From: a gamma proteobacterium symbiont of Stewartia floridana
Lineage (GTDB): Bacteria; Pseudomonadota; Gammaproteobacteria; Chromatiales; Chromatiaceae
Direction: 5' to 3'
Length of the DNA stretch: 64,000 bases
Assembly: GCA_003676145.1 (NCBI GenBank)
Contig: NAUB01000023.1
Span: 124,001 to 188,000 of the forward strand
Part shown: positions 1-8,906 of the stretch, piece by piece
How the letters are laid out: each line of letters begins with the position of its first letter
How positions within the stretch are numbered: the stretch's first letter is position 1
Program-made: the position numbers and the translations under genes
The notes under the pieces: generated by a model
Databases searched by the model: none
The model's input: the letters and a program-made list of their open reading frames with translations, nothing else
What the model was told of the DNA's origin: nothing

Positions 1-1500
1 GATCAGATTCGCGGAGATCTTGATCGGCCGTTGTTCGAACAGTTGCTCATCTTCGATATTGCCACGATAGAGCATCCAGGCTGTCGTGCCATCCCGGGCT
101 GGACGATAACTGAGGGTTAGATAATCCTCTGAGAGGTTCTTCGAGATGCCCGGATTGATATGGTCGATCTTGCCAGGTCGATGATCCAGGGCGGTATAGA
201 GCTTTCGTCCCAGCAGATTGAGTTCGTGGGGATCGATATGACTCTCTTTGGCAAATTTTCTGGCAAAGTCGGTAAGCAATCGATAGCTGCGGGTCAATAC
301 GCTGACCAGAGCATTCCGCTCTTTGATTACCCGGTCAATTTTCCATTCCGAGCGGGTGTCGAGCATCTGCAGCTGCGTTTGGCTCCAGCCCCACTGCCGG
401 GTCAGTTTAAGCATCATACGGCCACGCCAGTTACCCTGTCCTTTTCTGACCTGACTCAGATGCTCACCAACCTTGAAGTAGAAACAGCGACGGGCCAGCT
501 CCAGCCTGTCGGTATCCTTGTTAGCCTTTAAGAACTCTTCCACTTTCTGATAGAGCAGGATATAGGCATCCAGCATATCGATGTCGGTTTCACCGGCGTA
601 GATCGCCTCTTTTGCCTGCTGGGCCAACCATTTCGGGTGGGGATAGTGGTGGCTGTAGGCCTCCATGAGAAATATCTTCAGGATCGACTTGTAGGGTGAA
701 TCGATGCCTTTATAGAGCTGCCACAAGGCGGCGCCAAAGAACTCCCCGGCCTGAACCCGATTCAATCCTCCCAGGTCAAACACCTCACTGGCCTTGATGA
801 AACGATGGGACAGCAGGTACTCCACATAGGTTTGATACTCCTCCTCCTGTTCCGGCGGCACCAGCCACCAGAGAGGGTAACGCCCTGCCAGCAGTACCGC
901 ACTGCGATAGAACTCTTCGAGTAACAGGTGATGCTGGGTGGTGCCGGTACTCTCGCGGGACAAGCGGGACTTCTCGCCACGCCGGAAACGCTCCGGGTCG
1001 ATCAGAAAGATATGCAGTTCCAGACCTAACTCCGCCGCCGCCTTTTCGATCAGTTTCACTTTTTGCTGAAGCTGATCTCTCTGATGCTGATCCAGCATCG
1101 GATCGTGACAGAGCCAGAGATCGAAATCACTGCCAAACGACTGGCCAATGGTCCCGGTACTGCCCATCAGGTAGAGGCCGTGAATATGGTAGACCCGCTG
1201 GGCCCGCTTTTTGTATTGAAAGCTGCGACTCAGTTTCGCCGCTGCATCCAGGGATTTTTTTGAGGGACTGTAGTCGGGGATGCCGGTGACCGTATCGCTG
1301 CTGACGAATCCCGGCAACATGGGGTGATTGATATGGAACAGTAGCGGCAGCAGATCGAGAAACTCCTGCTGACTGGGTCGCAACTCCAGATGAATCCGTC
1401 TCAGACGCGCCCGGTGCAGCCGCATGAAACGTTGCCGCACCTCGTTGAGCTCTTTACGGCTGATGCCGTTGTCGAAACTGATTGCTTGAGTATCAGGCAT
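1..1500 (-). CDS. cyaA: Class I adenylate cyclase, N-terminal part (gene runs off the window)
   Basis: Makes cAMP from ATP in the cytoplasm. The frame is open for 500 codons from an ATG at 1498-1500 and leaves the window, so only about 60% of a typical 850-residue class I enzyme is present. Around residues 110-130 it has the nucleotidyltransferase signature LMGSTGTIGQSFGSDFDLW (Gly-Ser followed by Asp-x-Asp). Later stretches such as SRESTGTTQHHLLLEEFYRS and YPLWWLVPPEQEE are characteristic of CyaA. It lies 67 bp downstream of, and on the same strand as, the PAS/degenerate-GGDEF gene, so the two may be cotranscribed. I saw no internal stop in the stretches I translated. The C-terminal regulatory half is outside the window and cannot be judged. 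Confidence 0.92.
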   Translation of the reverse strand, partial: MPDTQAISFDNGISRKELNEVRQRFMRLHRARLRRIHLELRPSQQEFLDLLPLLFHINHPMLPGFVSSDTVTGIPDYSPSKKSLDAAAKLSRSFQYKKRAQRVYHIHGLYLMGSTGTIGQSFGSDFDLWLCHDPMLDQHQRDQLQQKVKLIEKAAAELGLELHIFLIDPERFRRGEKSRLSRESTGTTQHHLLLEEFYRSAVLLAGRYPLWWLVPPEQEEEYQTYVEYLLSHRFIKASEVFDLGGLNRVQAGEFFGAALWQLYKGIDSPYKSILKIFLMEAYSHHYPHPKWLAQQAKEAIYAGETDIDMLDAYILLYQKVEEFLKANKDTDRLELARRCFYFKVGEHLSQVRKGQGNWRGRMMLKLTRQWGWSQTQLQMLDTRSEWKIDRVIKERNALVSVLTRSYRLLTDFARKFAKESHIDPHELNLLGRKLYTALDHRPGKIDHINPGISKNLSEDYLTLSYRPARDGTTAWMLYRGNIEDEQLFEQRPIKISANLI

Positions 1501-1567
1501 TCAACCTCCGTTGCAACCTACCCTGCCTGAACCCTCAAATCCTCTAAGGCCCGTCAGTCAGTGCCTC

Positions 1568-2365
1568 TCAGATCGATTCAATCGTACGGGTTATCAGGCG
1601 TTGCGGATCATCACCCTTTGTCCATTCGGAGACACCGAACTGCAAAATCGGCAGAGGATTATCGGCCAGATCCTTGAGCGCGCCTTCCTGACACTCCTGG
1701 ACGATCTGCTGCAGTAGATTCTCCGCATCCTCGATACTGGTTTCCGGCATCACCAGCAGAAACAGCTGGCTCTCAAAACGACCGATCACATCGGCCCATC
1801 TCAGCCGCTCACGCAGATATTGCGACATCACCAGAATCGATTCATCCGGCAGAGCCTGATCCAAACCATCCGGATGAGTCAAACGCATCGCACTGAGAGT
1901 CAGAAGATTGCCATAGCGCCGGCTGCGGGTGACCTGTGCATCCAGAGCCTGAATGATGGCTCTGCGGTTGGACATCCGGGTCAGCTCGTCCGTGATGGTG
2001 AGATCCTCGACCTGCTTACGCAGCTCTTCACTCTCCCGCTGGGCCATCACCTGCTGACTGACATCCTGATAGAAATGCAGCCTGAGAGTCGATTGCGAGC
2101 CGTCTTCCACCTGCCGCACATCCCGTCGCAACCATCGTTCCCCGTCACCGTTGAGAGAGAGATGTAGCATATCTGTCTCATCAAACAGGGCATGTAGTCC
2201 CTCGGGCAGCGTGTCTTTATCCTTTCCAACGAGCTCATCAACCGAGAGGTTAAGCATCGTCTCCAACGCAGGATTCATCCAGCGTATACAGACATCCTCA
2301 TCGATTGCCAACATCCCGGTCGGACAAGCTTCAAAAAGGGCTTGATTGAAACTGATTTCAGCCAT
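1568..2365 (-). CDS. PAS domain protein with degenerate GGDEF domain
   Basis: Predicted cytoplasmic signalling protein of about 265 residues. The N-terminal 110 residues look like a PAS domain (ACPTGMLAIDEDVCIRWMNPAL). A short coiled linker (residues about 105-125) leads to a GGDEF-type domain beginning ITDELTRMSNRRA. The catalytic loop that should read GG(D/E)EF reads ESQLF (GRFESQLFLLV), so diguanylate cyclase activity is very unlikely. It may act as a receptor or as a partner of another enzyme. I chose the ATG at 2365, which has an AGGGA seven bases upstream; an in-frame ATG at 2413 would add 16 residues. The neighbour downstream on the same strand is cyaA, which makes a link between cAMP and this protein possible but unproven. 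Confidence 0.75.
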   Translation of the reverse strand: MAEISFNQALFEACPTGMLAIDEDVCIRWMNPALETMLNLSVDELVGKDKDTLPEGLHALFDETDMLHLSLNGDGERWLRRDVRQVEDGSQSTLRLHFYQDVSQQVMAQRESEELRKQVEDLTITDELTRMSNRRAIIQALDAQVTRSRRYGNLLTLSAMRLTHPDGLDQALPDESILVMSQYLRERLRWADVIGRFESQLFLLVMPETSIEDAENLLQQIVQECQEGALKDLADNPLPILQFGVSEWTKGDDPQRLITRTIESI

Positions 2366-2680
2366 GTTTCGATTCCCTAGATTCTCCATGATAGTCGCTG
2401 TTAACAGCCACATATCATTATTATCGGTCTCTCTGATGTTTACGATGGCAGAGCCATGCTACAGCCTGTAACAGCGACCGGTTTCACAATTTCTTTAGTG
2501 ATTTTGCAATTCAGAAGAGGAGTGATAACGACCGGGAAGAGTGGAAAATCCGACCGCCACAGACAGAATCGAAAAAGATCCAGCCTAACAGTTAAAAATC
2601 AATGGGATAGGGTGCTCCAACAAACGCCACCCAGGATTAAGCCTTGAATCATAGGATGGGCTGCTGACGGGCAGCGATGG
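2366..2680. other. Intergenic stretch without a recognised gene
   Basis: About 315 bases lie between the DUF2939 gene and the start of the PAS/GGDEF gene, both on the minus strand. The stretch should hold the promoter of the PAS/GGDEF-cyaA pair. I see no convincing -10/-35 pair, RNA gene or repeat. The short plus-strand open frame at 2456-2647 has no recognisable protein character. Confidence 0.5.
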
Positions 2681-3151
2681 TCAATTATAGACAGCGGTGA
2701 TACGCCAGTTGGTACCCTGCAGGCTCAAGTGGGCGTGAACCGGGCTATCATCCAGCTCGCCGATGCGCAGAAGCAATCGGTCGGGACCGTCAAAAAAAGC
2801 GTAGGTCAGCTTGTCGTAGACGCCCCCTTTGTCAAATCGGGGATTGTGGGCGCGTAACTGTCTGACAACCCAATTCAGATCGACCATCTCATCCACAGCA
2901 TTTGAACCCAGGCGCTGAATCCCGCTCTGCAACCAATCGATAAAACCGTTGGAGACATCTCCAATATTGCTTTCAACATTCTTGTTGAGCTTGCGCTTGA
3001 TCTGCTCCCGCACCGCCTCCACGTCGATCATCTGCTGCAAGGCCTGCTGATCATCGTAAATCAGGGCCTGCTCCAGGCGATAGACTGCTGTGTATGGCCA
3101 GGCGAGGAAGGCGCCCAGAATCAAGAAGAAAAATAGAAATAACGCTTTCAT
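2681..3151 (-). CDS. DUF2939 family protein
   Basis: 156-residue protein of unknown function. Residues 1-20 form a hydrophobic signal peptide or signal anchor (MKALFLFFFLILGAFLAWPY), so the rest is probably periplasmic. The pattern YRLEQALIYDDQQALQQMIDVEAVREQIKRKL is typical of DUF2939: a helical region in which an aspartate pair precedes a D-x-x-x-V-R-E motif. The C-terminal half ends in short beta-like segments (HAHLSLQGTNWRITAVYN). It stands alone between intergenic gaps with no obvious operon partner. The family assignment is by motif memory; the function is unknown. Confidence 0.7.
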   Translation of the reverse strand: MKALFLFFFLILGAFLAWPYTAVYRLEQALIYDDQQALQQMIDVEAVREQIKRKLNKNVESNIGDVSNGFIDWLQSGIQRLGSNAVDEMVDLNWVVRQLRAHNPRFDKGGVYDKLTYAFFDGPDRLLLRIGELDDSPVHAHLSLQGTNWRITAVYN

Positions 3152-3478
3152 GAGTTTACAGATCCAAATCCTGCACTAAAAACCGCAGCCGGCTAATTAT
3201 AGTGCATAGGGATCGGTATCTGGCAAGGATGGGACCCAGATCGGGACAGATCTGTGGATGACGATTGCCGGTTATCAGACTTGCACCTCGCTTAAAAACG
3301 GGCGCAACATCCCCCATGGAGCAAAGCCAAGTACACTTTGCCCTTCAGTCAGTGGATCTGCCGGCCTGTTGGATAAACCCTGGTCTGCAGGGCAGGATCC
3401 AAATCAATTGTACCAGTCTAATTCACCGAATCCACGAACCCGGCCTGAGTCTGACAACAGCTCAGGCACTCTGCATAA
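3152..3478. other. Intergenic stretch without a recognised gene
   Basis: 327 bases between the start of the DUF2939 gene and the end of the RRM protein gene, both on the minus strand. Two overlapping plus-strand open frames here (3258-3482 and 3265-3534) lack ribosome sites and recognisable composition. I see no RNA gene, hairpin terminator or repeat. Confidence 0.5.
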
Positions 3479-3754
3479 CTAATGCTTCTGATGACTGCGC
3501 TGTGGTCGTTCCTCACGAGGCTTCGCCTCATTGACGCGCAGACTGCGTCCCCCTACCTCTTTATCATTCAGCGATTTGATCGCTGTTTCCGCATGGTCTG
3601 TGTTTGGCATTTCCACAAAGCCAAACCCTCTGGAGCGGCCTGAAAACTTATCCATAATGACATTGGCGGCTGAAACATCGCCAAACTCTGAGAACAGCTG
3701 TCTCAATTCGTCATCCTTAACGCTCCAAGGCAGATTTCCAACATAGATGTTCAT
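3479..3754 (-). CDS. Small RRM-type RNA-binding protein
   Basis: About 91 residues that consist almost entirely of one RNA recognition motif. RNP2 is IYVGNLPW at the N-terminus and RNP1 is SRGFGFVEM near residue 45, with the aromatic residues that stack on RNA present in both. A short basic tail (EERPQRSHQKH) follows. Such single-RRM proteins occur in many bacteria and bind RNA, in some cases with cold-related expression; the target here is unknown. The start is ambiguous (TTG-ATG-ATG in tandem at 3760, 3757, 3754). The third codon, six bases after GAGAG, has the best spacing. Confidence 0.88.
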   Translation of the reverse strand: MNIYVGNLPWSVKDDELRQLFSEFGDVSAANVIMDKFSGRSRGFGFVEMPNTDHAETAIKSLNDKEVGGRSLRVNEAKPREERPQRSHQKH

Positions 3755-3907
3755 CATCAACTCTCAAAAAACGTGCATGTATCCAAATCTACGCGCAACG
3801 GCCATACCATGCACTAAAACAACCGGGGCGTGCGGTCAATCACTGACCATGTTTCTGTCAAAAAAAGCGAATATTTGAACAGAAACCCTTCCTTACTGAG
3901 TGACACT

Positions 3908-5818
3908 TTAGTCCTTTTCTTCGCTTTGTACAGCCTCTAATTGCTCACTGGTCTCAAGCCAGCGTTCTTCACAATCGTTTAATTTGCTGTCCACATCGCG
4001 CTTTTCCGCAAGCCAGCGTTTCAATTCCTCTTTACGCGACTCATCGTAGAGCGAATTATCGCTCAACATGAGTTCGATATCCTTTTGCTTTTGTTGCAGT
4101 TGTTCAATTTGTTGTTCAAATTTTCCCAACGCTTGCCTGAGCGGCTGCAACCGCTTGCGCTGCTCGGCCTCCTGCCGTTTACGCTCTTTTCGGCTGGCGG
4201 CACTGTGATCAGCGGATATGGCTGGTTGCGATCGACCGCTCTCCAGGCGTCGTTCTGAAGCCAGCCAATTCGGGTATTCATCCAGGTCCCCATCAAACAA
4301 CCCGACCCGATTCTGATGTACCAGCCAGAGCTCATCGGTGGTAATTCGCAACAGATGGCGGTCATGAGAGACGATCACCATCGCCCCCTGAAAATCCTGC
4401 AGTGCCTGACCGACCGCATGTCGCATCTCCAGGTCGAGATGGTTGGTGGGCTCATCCAGCAGCAGCAGATTGGGTTTTTGATAGACCAGCAGCGCCAGCA
4501 CAAGACGCGCCTTCTCCCCGCCGGAGAAGGGAGCCACAGGATCGAGCGCCTGGTCACCGTGAAAACCGAACCCCCCCAGATGGTTGCGCAGTGCCTGTTC
4601 ACTCGCCTTCGGATCGAGCCGTTGCAGATGCAGCAGCGGACCGGCTTGCCCATCCAGTTGCTCCAACTGGTGCTGCGCAAAGTAACCGATACGCAGCCCC
4701 TGGGCCTGATCGTATTCACCACTGAGTGGCTTCAAGCTGCCCGCGAGGATCTTTATCAGGGTCGACTTACCCGCCCCATTCGGCCCCAGCAAACCGATCC
4801 GATGACCGGGCTCCAACAGCAAGGTAACACTATCCAGAATCGGGCTATCGGCATAACCGGCTGCGACCTGGTCGAGCTTGAGTAGCGGATGGGGGTTCTT
4901 CTCTGGCTCCGCGAACTCAAAATGGAATGGTGAGTCCACATGGGCCGGGCCGATCTGAACCATACGCTGCAGCGCCTTCAATCGACTCTGGGCCTGTCGC
5001 GCCTTGGTCGCCTTGGCACGAAAGCGGTTCACATAACTCTCGATATGGGCAATCTCCCGCTGCTGTTTTTCGTAGGCCTGTTGCTGATTCGCCAGGCGGG
5101 CCGCCCGTATCTGCTCGAAACCGCTGTAGTTGCCGTTGTAGAGCTCGGCCTTCTGCTGTTCCAGATGGACGATATGGTCGGTCACCTGATCGAGAAAATC
5201 CCGATCGTGGGAGATCATCAACAAGGTACCCTGATAGTTGCGTAACCAGCTCTCCAGCCAGATCACCGCATCAAGATCCAGGTGATTGGTGGGCTCATCG
5301 AGCAGCAACAGATCGGAGCGACACATCAAGGCCTGAGCAAGATTGAGTCGTATGCGCCAACCACCGGAAAACTGGCTCACCGGCAGCTCGAAATCACTAC
5401 TGGAAAATCCCAGACCATGCATCAGCTCGCCAGCCCTGGCGTTGGCCCGGTAGCCATCCACTGCATGCAGTGCATCGTGCAGCCTGGCAACCGTGACACC
5501 ATCACCGTCGGCCTCGGCCTGATTCAGTTCAGCTTCCAGTTTGCGGTATTCGGAATCCCCATCGATGACATAGTCGATGGCGCTGCGGGAGAGCGCCGGG
5601 GTCTCCTGGGCCACATGGGCGATGGCCAGGCCCGGCGGCTGGGAGAGATCGCCGTGATCGGCATGCAAATCACCGATAATCAGGCTGAAGAGACTCGATT
5701 TACCAGTCCCGTTTCCGCCGGTGACACCGACCTTCCAGCCGGCGTGCAGGATGAAGTCAGCACCCTCGAACAGCAGCTTGCTGCCCCGCCTGATCGCAAG
5801 TTGGTTAAAACGTAGCAT
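3908..5818 (-). CDS. yheS: ABC-F family ATPase, YheS-like
   Basis: Soluble protein with two ABC ATPase domains in one 636-residue chain and no membrane segments. The family acts on ribosomes rather than in transport. Domain 1 has Walker A GGNGTGKSS (near residue 35), signature SGGWRIRLNLAQAL and Walker B LLLLDEPTNHLD. A charged linker rich in Arg, Gln and Ala follows (about residues 230-290, ABC-F interdomain linker). Domain 2 has GPNGAGKST, SGGEKARLVLALL and LLLLDEPTNHLD. The tail after residue 540 is a Lys/Glu/Gln-rich coiled coil. Its length and opening (MLRFNQLAIRRGSKLL) match E. coli YheS (637 residues) better than Uup or EttA. It is monocistronic by spacing, and repeat copy R1 lies just upstream of its start. 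Confidence 0.9.
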   Translation of the reverse strand: MLRFNQLAIRRGSKLLFEGADFILHAGWKVGVTGGNGTGKSSLFSLIIGDLHADHGDLSQPPGLAIAHVAQETPALSRSAIDYVIDGDSEYRKLEAELNQAEADGDGVTVARLHDALHAVDGYRANARAGELMHGLGFSSSDFELPVSQFSGGWRIRLNLAQALMCRSDLLLLDEPTNHLDLDAVIWLESWLRNYQGTLLMISHDRDFLDQVTDHIVHLEQQKAELYNGNYSGFEQIRAARLANQQQAYEKQQREIAHIESYVNRFRAKATKARQAQSRLKALQRMVQIGPAHVDSPFHFEFAEPEKNPHPLLKLDQVAAGYADSPILDSVTLLLEPGHRIGLLGPNGAGKSTLIKILAGSLKPLSGEYDQAQGLRIGYFAQHQLEQLDGQAGPLLHLQRLDPKASEQALRNHLGGFGFHGDQALDPVAPFSGGEKARLVLALLVYQKPNLLLLDEPTNHLDLEMRHAVGQALQDFQGAMVIVSHDRHLLRITTDELWLVHQNRVGLFDGDLDEYPNWLASERRLESGRSQPAISADHSAASRKERKRQEAEQRKRLQPLRQALGKFEQQIEQLQQKQKDIELMLSDNSLYDESRKEELKRWLAEKRDVDSKLNDCEERWLETSEQLEAVQSEEKD

Positions 5819-5865
5819 TTCTTAGAACCAAGGCTTGTATAGATAGCACTTACATAGAGACAACA

Positions 5866-5966
5866 AACCGCAAATGCACGCAAAGCACCGCAAACTGCCG
5901 CAAGAAGTTTTCATATTGTATTCTCTATTTGCGTAAGTTAGCGGTGCTTTGCGTCTATTTGCGGTT
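5866..5966. repeat. Palindromic intergenic repeat, copy R1
   Basis: 101-bp imperfect inverted repeat between the yheS start and the end of the type II secretion operon. The two 26-base arms (5866-5891 and 5941-5966) match at 24 of 26 positions when folded. The arm begins AACCGCAAAT and continues in 10-base steps that end in CGC. Related copies are at 38423, 48134, 58012 and 58918. The middle is AT-rich and not conserved. Confidence 0.85.
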
Positions 5967-6010
5967 AATATTTCAGGTTGGCCCAACTCCACTAAATCAA
6001 TCGGGGCTTT

Positions 6011-6487
6011 TCAAAACTTCCGCAACTGAATCTTGTGCTGCTGATCTTCCCAGCCCAGCAGCAGATGATCGGAGGCGATATCCTGAATTTTCCACTGCCC
6101 CAGCTCATCACCGAGTTTCATCAGTCGGCTCTTTTTACTCTTCTCTTCCATGATCATTGCGGACGCAGGCTCGCCTTGTGTGAGAATCACCCCCAGCAAC
6201 CTGACTTTCGGCACCGCCGGACGGCCGCGCTGATTGGAGGTCTCCGGCAGCTCGGCTTGAAAACCCTGTCGGTCGGAACGGAACAGGGTACGCTGTGCGA
6301 TCAGACGGTATTGTTGCGCCTGCTGTCTCAATGCCGGTCCGCTGTCAGCGTCGAGATCTGCCTGACTCTGCTTGCCTTGAGCTGCGTTGACAGTCAGCGC
6401 CTGTTGATGACGCTCAGGCCAACCCAGCCAGGTGTAGGCGATCGAACCGATCAGCAGTAACGCCAAAGCGCCGGCCAGCATTTTCAT
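6011..6487 (-). CDS. GspC-like (HR domain) inner-membrane component of type II secretion
   Basis: 158-residue bitopic protein and the last gene of the gsp operon. One N-terminal membrane segment (residues 4-22) is followed by a Gln-rich linker. Then comes a small periplasmic domain starting near YRLIAQRTLFRSDRQGF and ending with the strand pattern VRLLGVILTQGE...KLGDELGQWKIQDIASDHLLLGWE. That pattern resembles the homology region of GspC/PilP proteins, which contacts the secretin. There is no PDZ domain, so it is much shorter than classical GspC and may correspond to GspN-type or PilP-type proteins of other systems. It overlaps the gspM stop by four bases (ATGA). The family call is structural inference; the operon membership is firm. 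Confidence 0.6.
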   Translation of the reverse strand: MKMLAGALALLLIGSIAYTWLGWPERHQQALTVNAAQGKQSQADLDADSGPALRQQAQQYRLIAQRTLFRSDRQGFQAELPETSNQRGRPAVPKVRLLGVILTQGEPASAMIMEEKSKKSRLMKLGDELGQWKIQDIASDHLLLGWEDQQHKIQLRKF

Positions 6488-7059
6488 GATGTCTCTTTCC
6501 AGAAGTAGCCGTATACATCAAAACGGATATCCAGCTGTTCTGCTGTTTTAGGCTTGGATTTGGCCGGTGCAGAGATGGTCAGACGCTCAAAAAACAGCAG
6601 GGGTTTCTGCTGCTCGATGGCTTGCACCAGCTTCTGCAGACTGTAGCTGTCACCCTGCATGCGCACTCTGACAATGATCTTTTCCGCCGACTCCTGTTCC
6701 GACTGGGGCTCCTGGACCAATTGGGTACTGAGCGCAACACCGCCAGCCGAACCGATGATCTCTTTGATCTGCTGTTGCAACTCCGCGTAGGCGATTCCAG
6801 GCGCCTCCCCAGTCAGGTAGTTCTGCTTGATCAACCCGCTCAGCTTGGCGGATCCCAGCTCGGATCGTGCGGTCGTCTTACGCTCCGCGACCCGCAGATA
6901 GTGCGCCGTTCGATGGCGTGCATCCTCCGCCACCTCCTGGTAACCACTCATCAGACTCTGCCAGCTCAGATAGAGCGCGAGCAACACCACCAGTATCAGC
7001 ACTGAGCCGCCCAGCAACACCAGGTTGCACTGCCTTTTGCTCCACACCGGCGGGGTCAT
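6484..7059 (-). CDS. gspM: Type II secretion protein GspM (short, subtype b-like)
   Basis: 191-residue inner-membrane protein. One membrane segment near residues 12-32 (LVLLGGSVLILVVLLALYLSW) is followed by a periplasmic coiled region and a ferredoxin-like domain (ALSTQLV... IIVRVRMQGDSYSLQKLVQAIEQQKPLLFFERLTI). This layout fits the GspM/PilO-like family that pairs with GspL in the inner-membrane platform. The gene overlaps gspL upstream and the GspC-like gene downstream by four bases each (ATGA), which implies translational coupling. Confidence 0.78.
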   Translation of the reverse strand: MTPPVWSKRQCNLVLLGGSVLILVVLLALYLSWQSLMSGYQEVAEDARHRTAHYLRVAERKTTARSELGSAKLSGLIKQNYLTGEAPGIAYAELQQQIKEIIGSAGGVALSTQLVQEPQSEQESAEKIIVRVRMQGDSYSLQKLVQAIEQQKPLLFFERLTISAPAKSKPKTAEQLDIRFDVYGYFWKETS

Positions 7060-8105
7060 GATTCAGGCCCCTGTGTCAGGTTCATGGTGAGATCGAACTT
7101 CTCCTTACCGGACCTTCTGTCCCTCACCACGGGTGATTTGAAGCGTACAGAGACAAACATCGGCGAGGCCTCCAGCAGGGCAATCAATGCCGAAGCCTGG
7201 TCCGACACACCGCTGACGAGCAGGCTGTCTGAGTTGAGATTGACTCGCTGCAGCCAGCTGCCGTCCGGGATCAGGCGGGTCAGTTCCAGCAGAATGTCGG
7301 ATACCGCCAGGTAGTCCTGACGCTGGGCGGAGACCATTCCGATCGCCTTGCGCCGGGCGGACAGTTTCTCTTCAAGACGCATACTCTCGGCAGCCTGTTC
7401 CCGGGCAGCCTGCATTTTGTGCTGCAGATCGATGGCAATCTGTCGCTGCTGCCAAACCAGACCGCCCGCTGTGACCACCGATAACAACAACACCGCCAGC
7501 CAGAGAAGCATCGTGGCGCTTCTGCCGCTACGGGCGACCCCGCTCTGGCGCGGTTTCAGCATCAACGGCAGATTCTCATCCACCAGGGTTACCCGGCCGA
7601 TTGCCAGGCCCAGCTCTGAGAGCATCTGATACCAGGGGTCCAGCCGCTGCTTTTGCACCACCGTGAGCTGCCCTGCCAGCCAATCCGTCCCCTGCTGCTC
7701 TGGGTCTGGAGTGAAATGGTAATAGACCTGATCCGCCTCGAAGGGTGACAGACGATCCATTTCGTAGCCAAGCACATCGACAAGATTGCGTTTCGCCGCC
7801 GATGGCAATCGAACCTGGCGTATCATCACCAGGCGGGGGTCGATTTCGATCTCTACCTCGGGTTTGTCACCGCGGGTGTCGCGATGCAGGAAGGCGTTGA
7901 GCTTGGCTCCGTCCTGTTGTGGCGAGCCGAGTTGCATACTCGATTCACTATCCGCCGCAAAGAACTCGGCGCCAGCGGCCGTCAACCTGAGCTTACCGCT
8001 GCTGCGGGCCGCCCCGCCAAAACGGGCAGCCAGACAGGATGTCACGGGATCAATGAATTGATCCTGCAAACGTCTGAAAACATCCACGCCAGCCAGTGCC
8101 GCCAA
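7056..8105 (-). CDS. gspL: Type II secretion protein GspL
   Basis: 349-residue bitopic protein that links the cytoplasmic ATPase GspE to the inner-membrane platform. The first 190 residues resemble the actin-like cytoplasmic domain (VEIEIDPRLVMIRQVRLPSAAKRNLVDVLGYEMDRLSPFEADQ). A membrane segment follows near residues 200-220 (MLLWLAVLLLSVVTAGGLVW). The C-terminus is a PilN-like periplasmic domain with a coiled coil (QHKMQAAREQAAESMRLEEKL) and the typical ILLELTRLIPDGSWLQRVNL motif. The start is a TTG at 8105 with GAGGAG nine bases upstream; I see no better in-frame ATG. It lies 12 bases after the gspK stop. Confidence 0.85.
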   Translation of the reverse strand: MAALAGVDVFRRLQDQFIDPVTSCLAARFGGAARSSGKLRLTAAGAEFFAADSESSMQLGSPQQDGAKLNAFLHRDTRGDKPEVEIEIDPRLVMIRQVRLPSAAKRNLVDVLGYEMDRLSPFEADQVYYHFTPDPEQQGTDWLAGQLTVVQKQRLDPWYQMLSELGLAIGRVTLVDENLPLMLKPRQSGVARSGRSATMLLWLAVLLLSVVTAGGLVWQQRQIAIDLQHKMQAAREQAAESMRLEEKLSARRKAIGMVSAQRQDYLAVSDILLELTRLIPDGSWLQRVNLNSDSLLVSGVSDQASALIALLEASPMFVSVRFKSPVVRDRRSGKEKFDLTMNLTQGPES

Positions 8106-8117
8106 GTAGCTTACTCC

Positions 8118-8906
8118 TCACTCATCATCAAGCGGCCATGCGGCCGACGAAACCCCATAGTTTATCTTATCCAGCCTCAGTCTGTCCTTAGATTGTCTGA
8201 CCAGCGCTTCCGCATAGAAAGGCTGTTTCTCTCCCAGTACTTTTACCAATACCCAGAGCCCACGACCAAGATTCAGACCGGACGATTTGCCGAAACCGAT
8301 GGAGAGGGGCGAGGCGATGGTTCCCCCGGCAACGCTGCCAACGGAAAGATAGGGCATCAGGCTGGTTTTCAGCTCCGCATCGATGCCGAGTATCAGACCG
8401 ATCTCATCCACGGTGGTGAAGGGGGCGTCTTTCGCCCCATAAGCCATTCCGGCCCGCTCATAGTGCTCATCTTCCGCACCGTTGAGACGATGCAGGGAGT
8501 CTCTGTCACGCCAATCGAGGATAGCGTCGACCACCTGTGCAGTTTGTTCGGCATCCAGCTCCAGCGCCTCCATAACCGACTTCAGCTGTTGTCCTGTGGC
8601 ACTGTTCAGGTCGAGCCGGATGCGCTCCTTGACGATGCGGATCTCCATCTCCACATCCTCAAACTGCCACTCATAGGTAACCCCATCGGTGAGCCAGGCA
8701 CTCTCCGCATCAGGGTCGTATCCGCGTGCCGCGCCGTAGTGGAATGCCGCATCGGCCAAGGCCCGCAAACGTGTCTGATCCAGTTGATGGTGGGCCAGGG
8801 TGGTCTCGGTATGCACTGAGGATGAGACCGCAGAGACGATCACCAGCAACAGAACCAGAGCCCAGAGTACCAGCACCAGTACCAATCCCCGCTGCCTGCG
8901 CCTCAT
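8118..8906 (-). CDS. gspK: Type II secretion minor pseudopilin GspK
   Basis: 262-residue minor pseudopilin predicted to cap the pseudopilus tip. The N-terminus is a class III prepilin signal: MRRRQRG, then the hydrophobic helix LVLVLVLWALVLLLVIVSAV. GspK lacks the otherwise invariant Glu5, and it is absent here too. The body has the family motif RIRLDLNSATGQQLKSVMEAL and an insert rich in acidic residues (ILDWRDRDSLHRLNGAEDEHYERAG), which in known GspK structures carries calcium sites. It overlaps the gspJ stop by four bases. Confidence 0.9.
   Translation of the reverse strand: MRRRQRGLVLVLVLWALVLLLVIVSAVSSSVHTETTLAHHQLDQTRLRALADAAFHYGAARGYDPDAESAWLTDGVTYEWQFEDVEMEIRIVKERIRLDLNSATGQQLKSVMEALELDAEQTAQVVDAILDWRDRDSLHRLNGAEDEHYERAGMAYGAKDAPFTTVDEIGLILGIDAELKTSLMPYLSVGSVAGGTIASPLSIGFGKSSGLNLGRGLWVLVKVLGEKQPFYAEALVRQSKDRLRLDKINYGVSSAAWPLDDE

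Noticed and set aside
3258-3534. Two overlapping short plus-strand open frames downstream of the RRM gene
   Set aside because: No ribosome sites, one runs into the RRM gene antisense, and composition is not protein-like.
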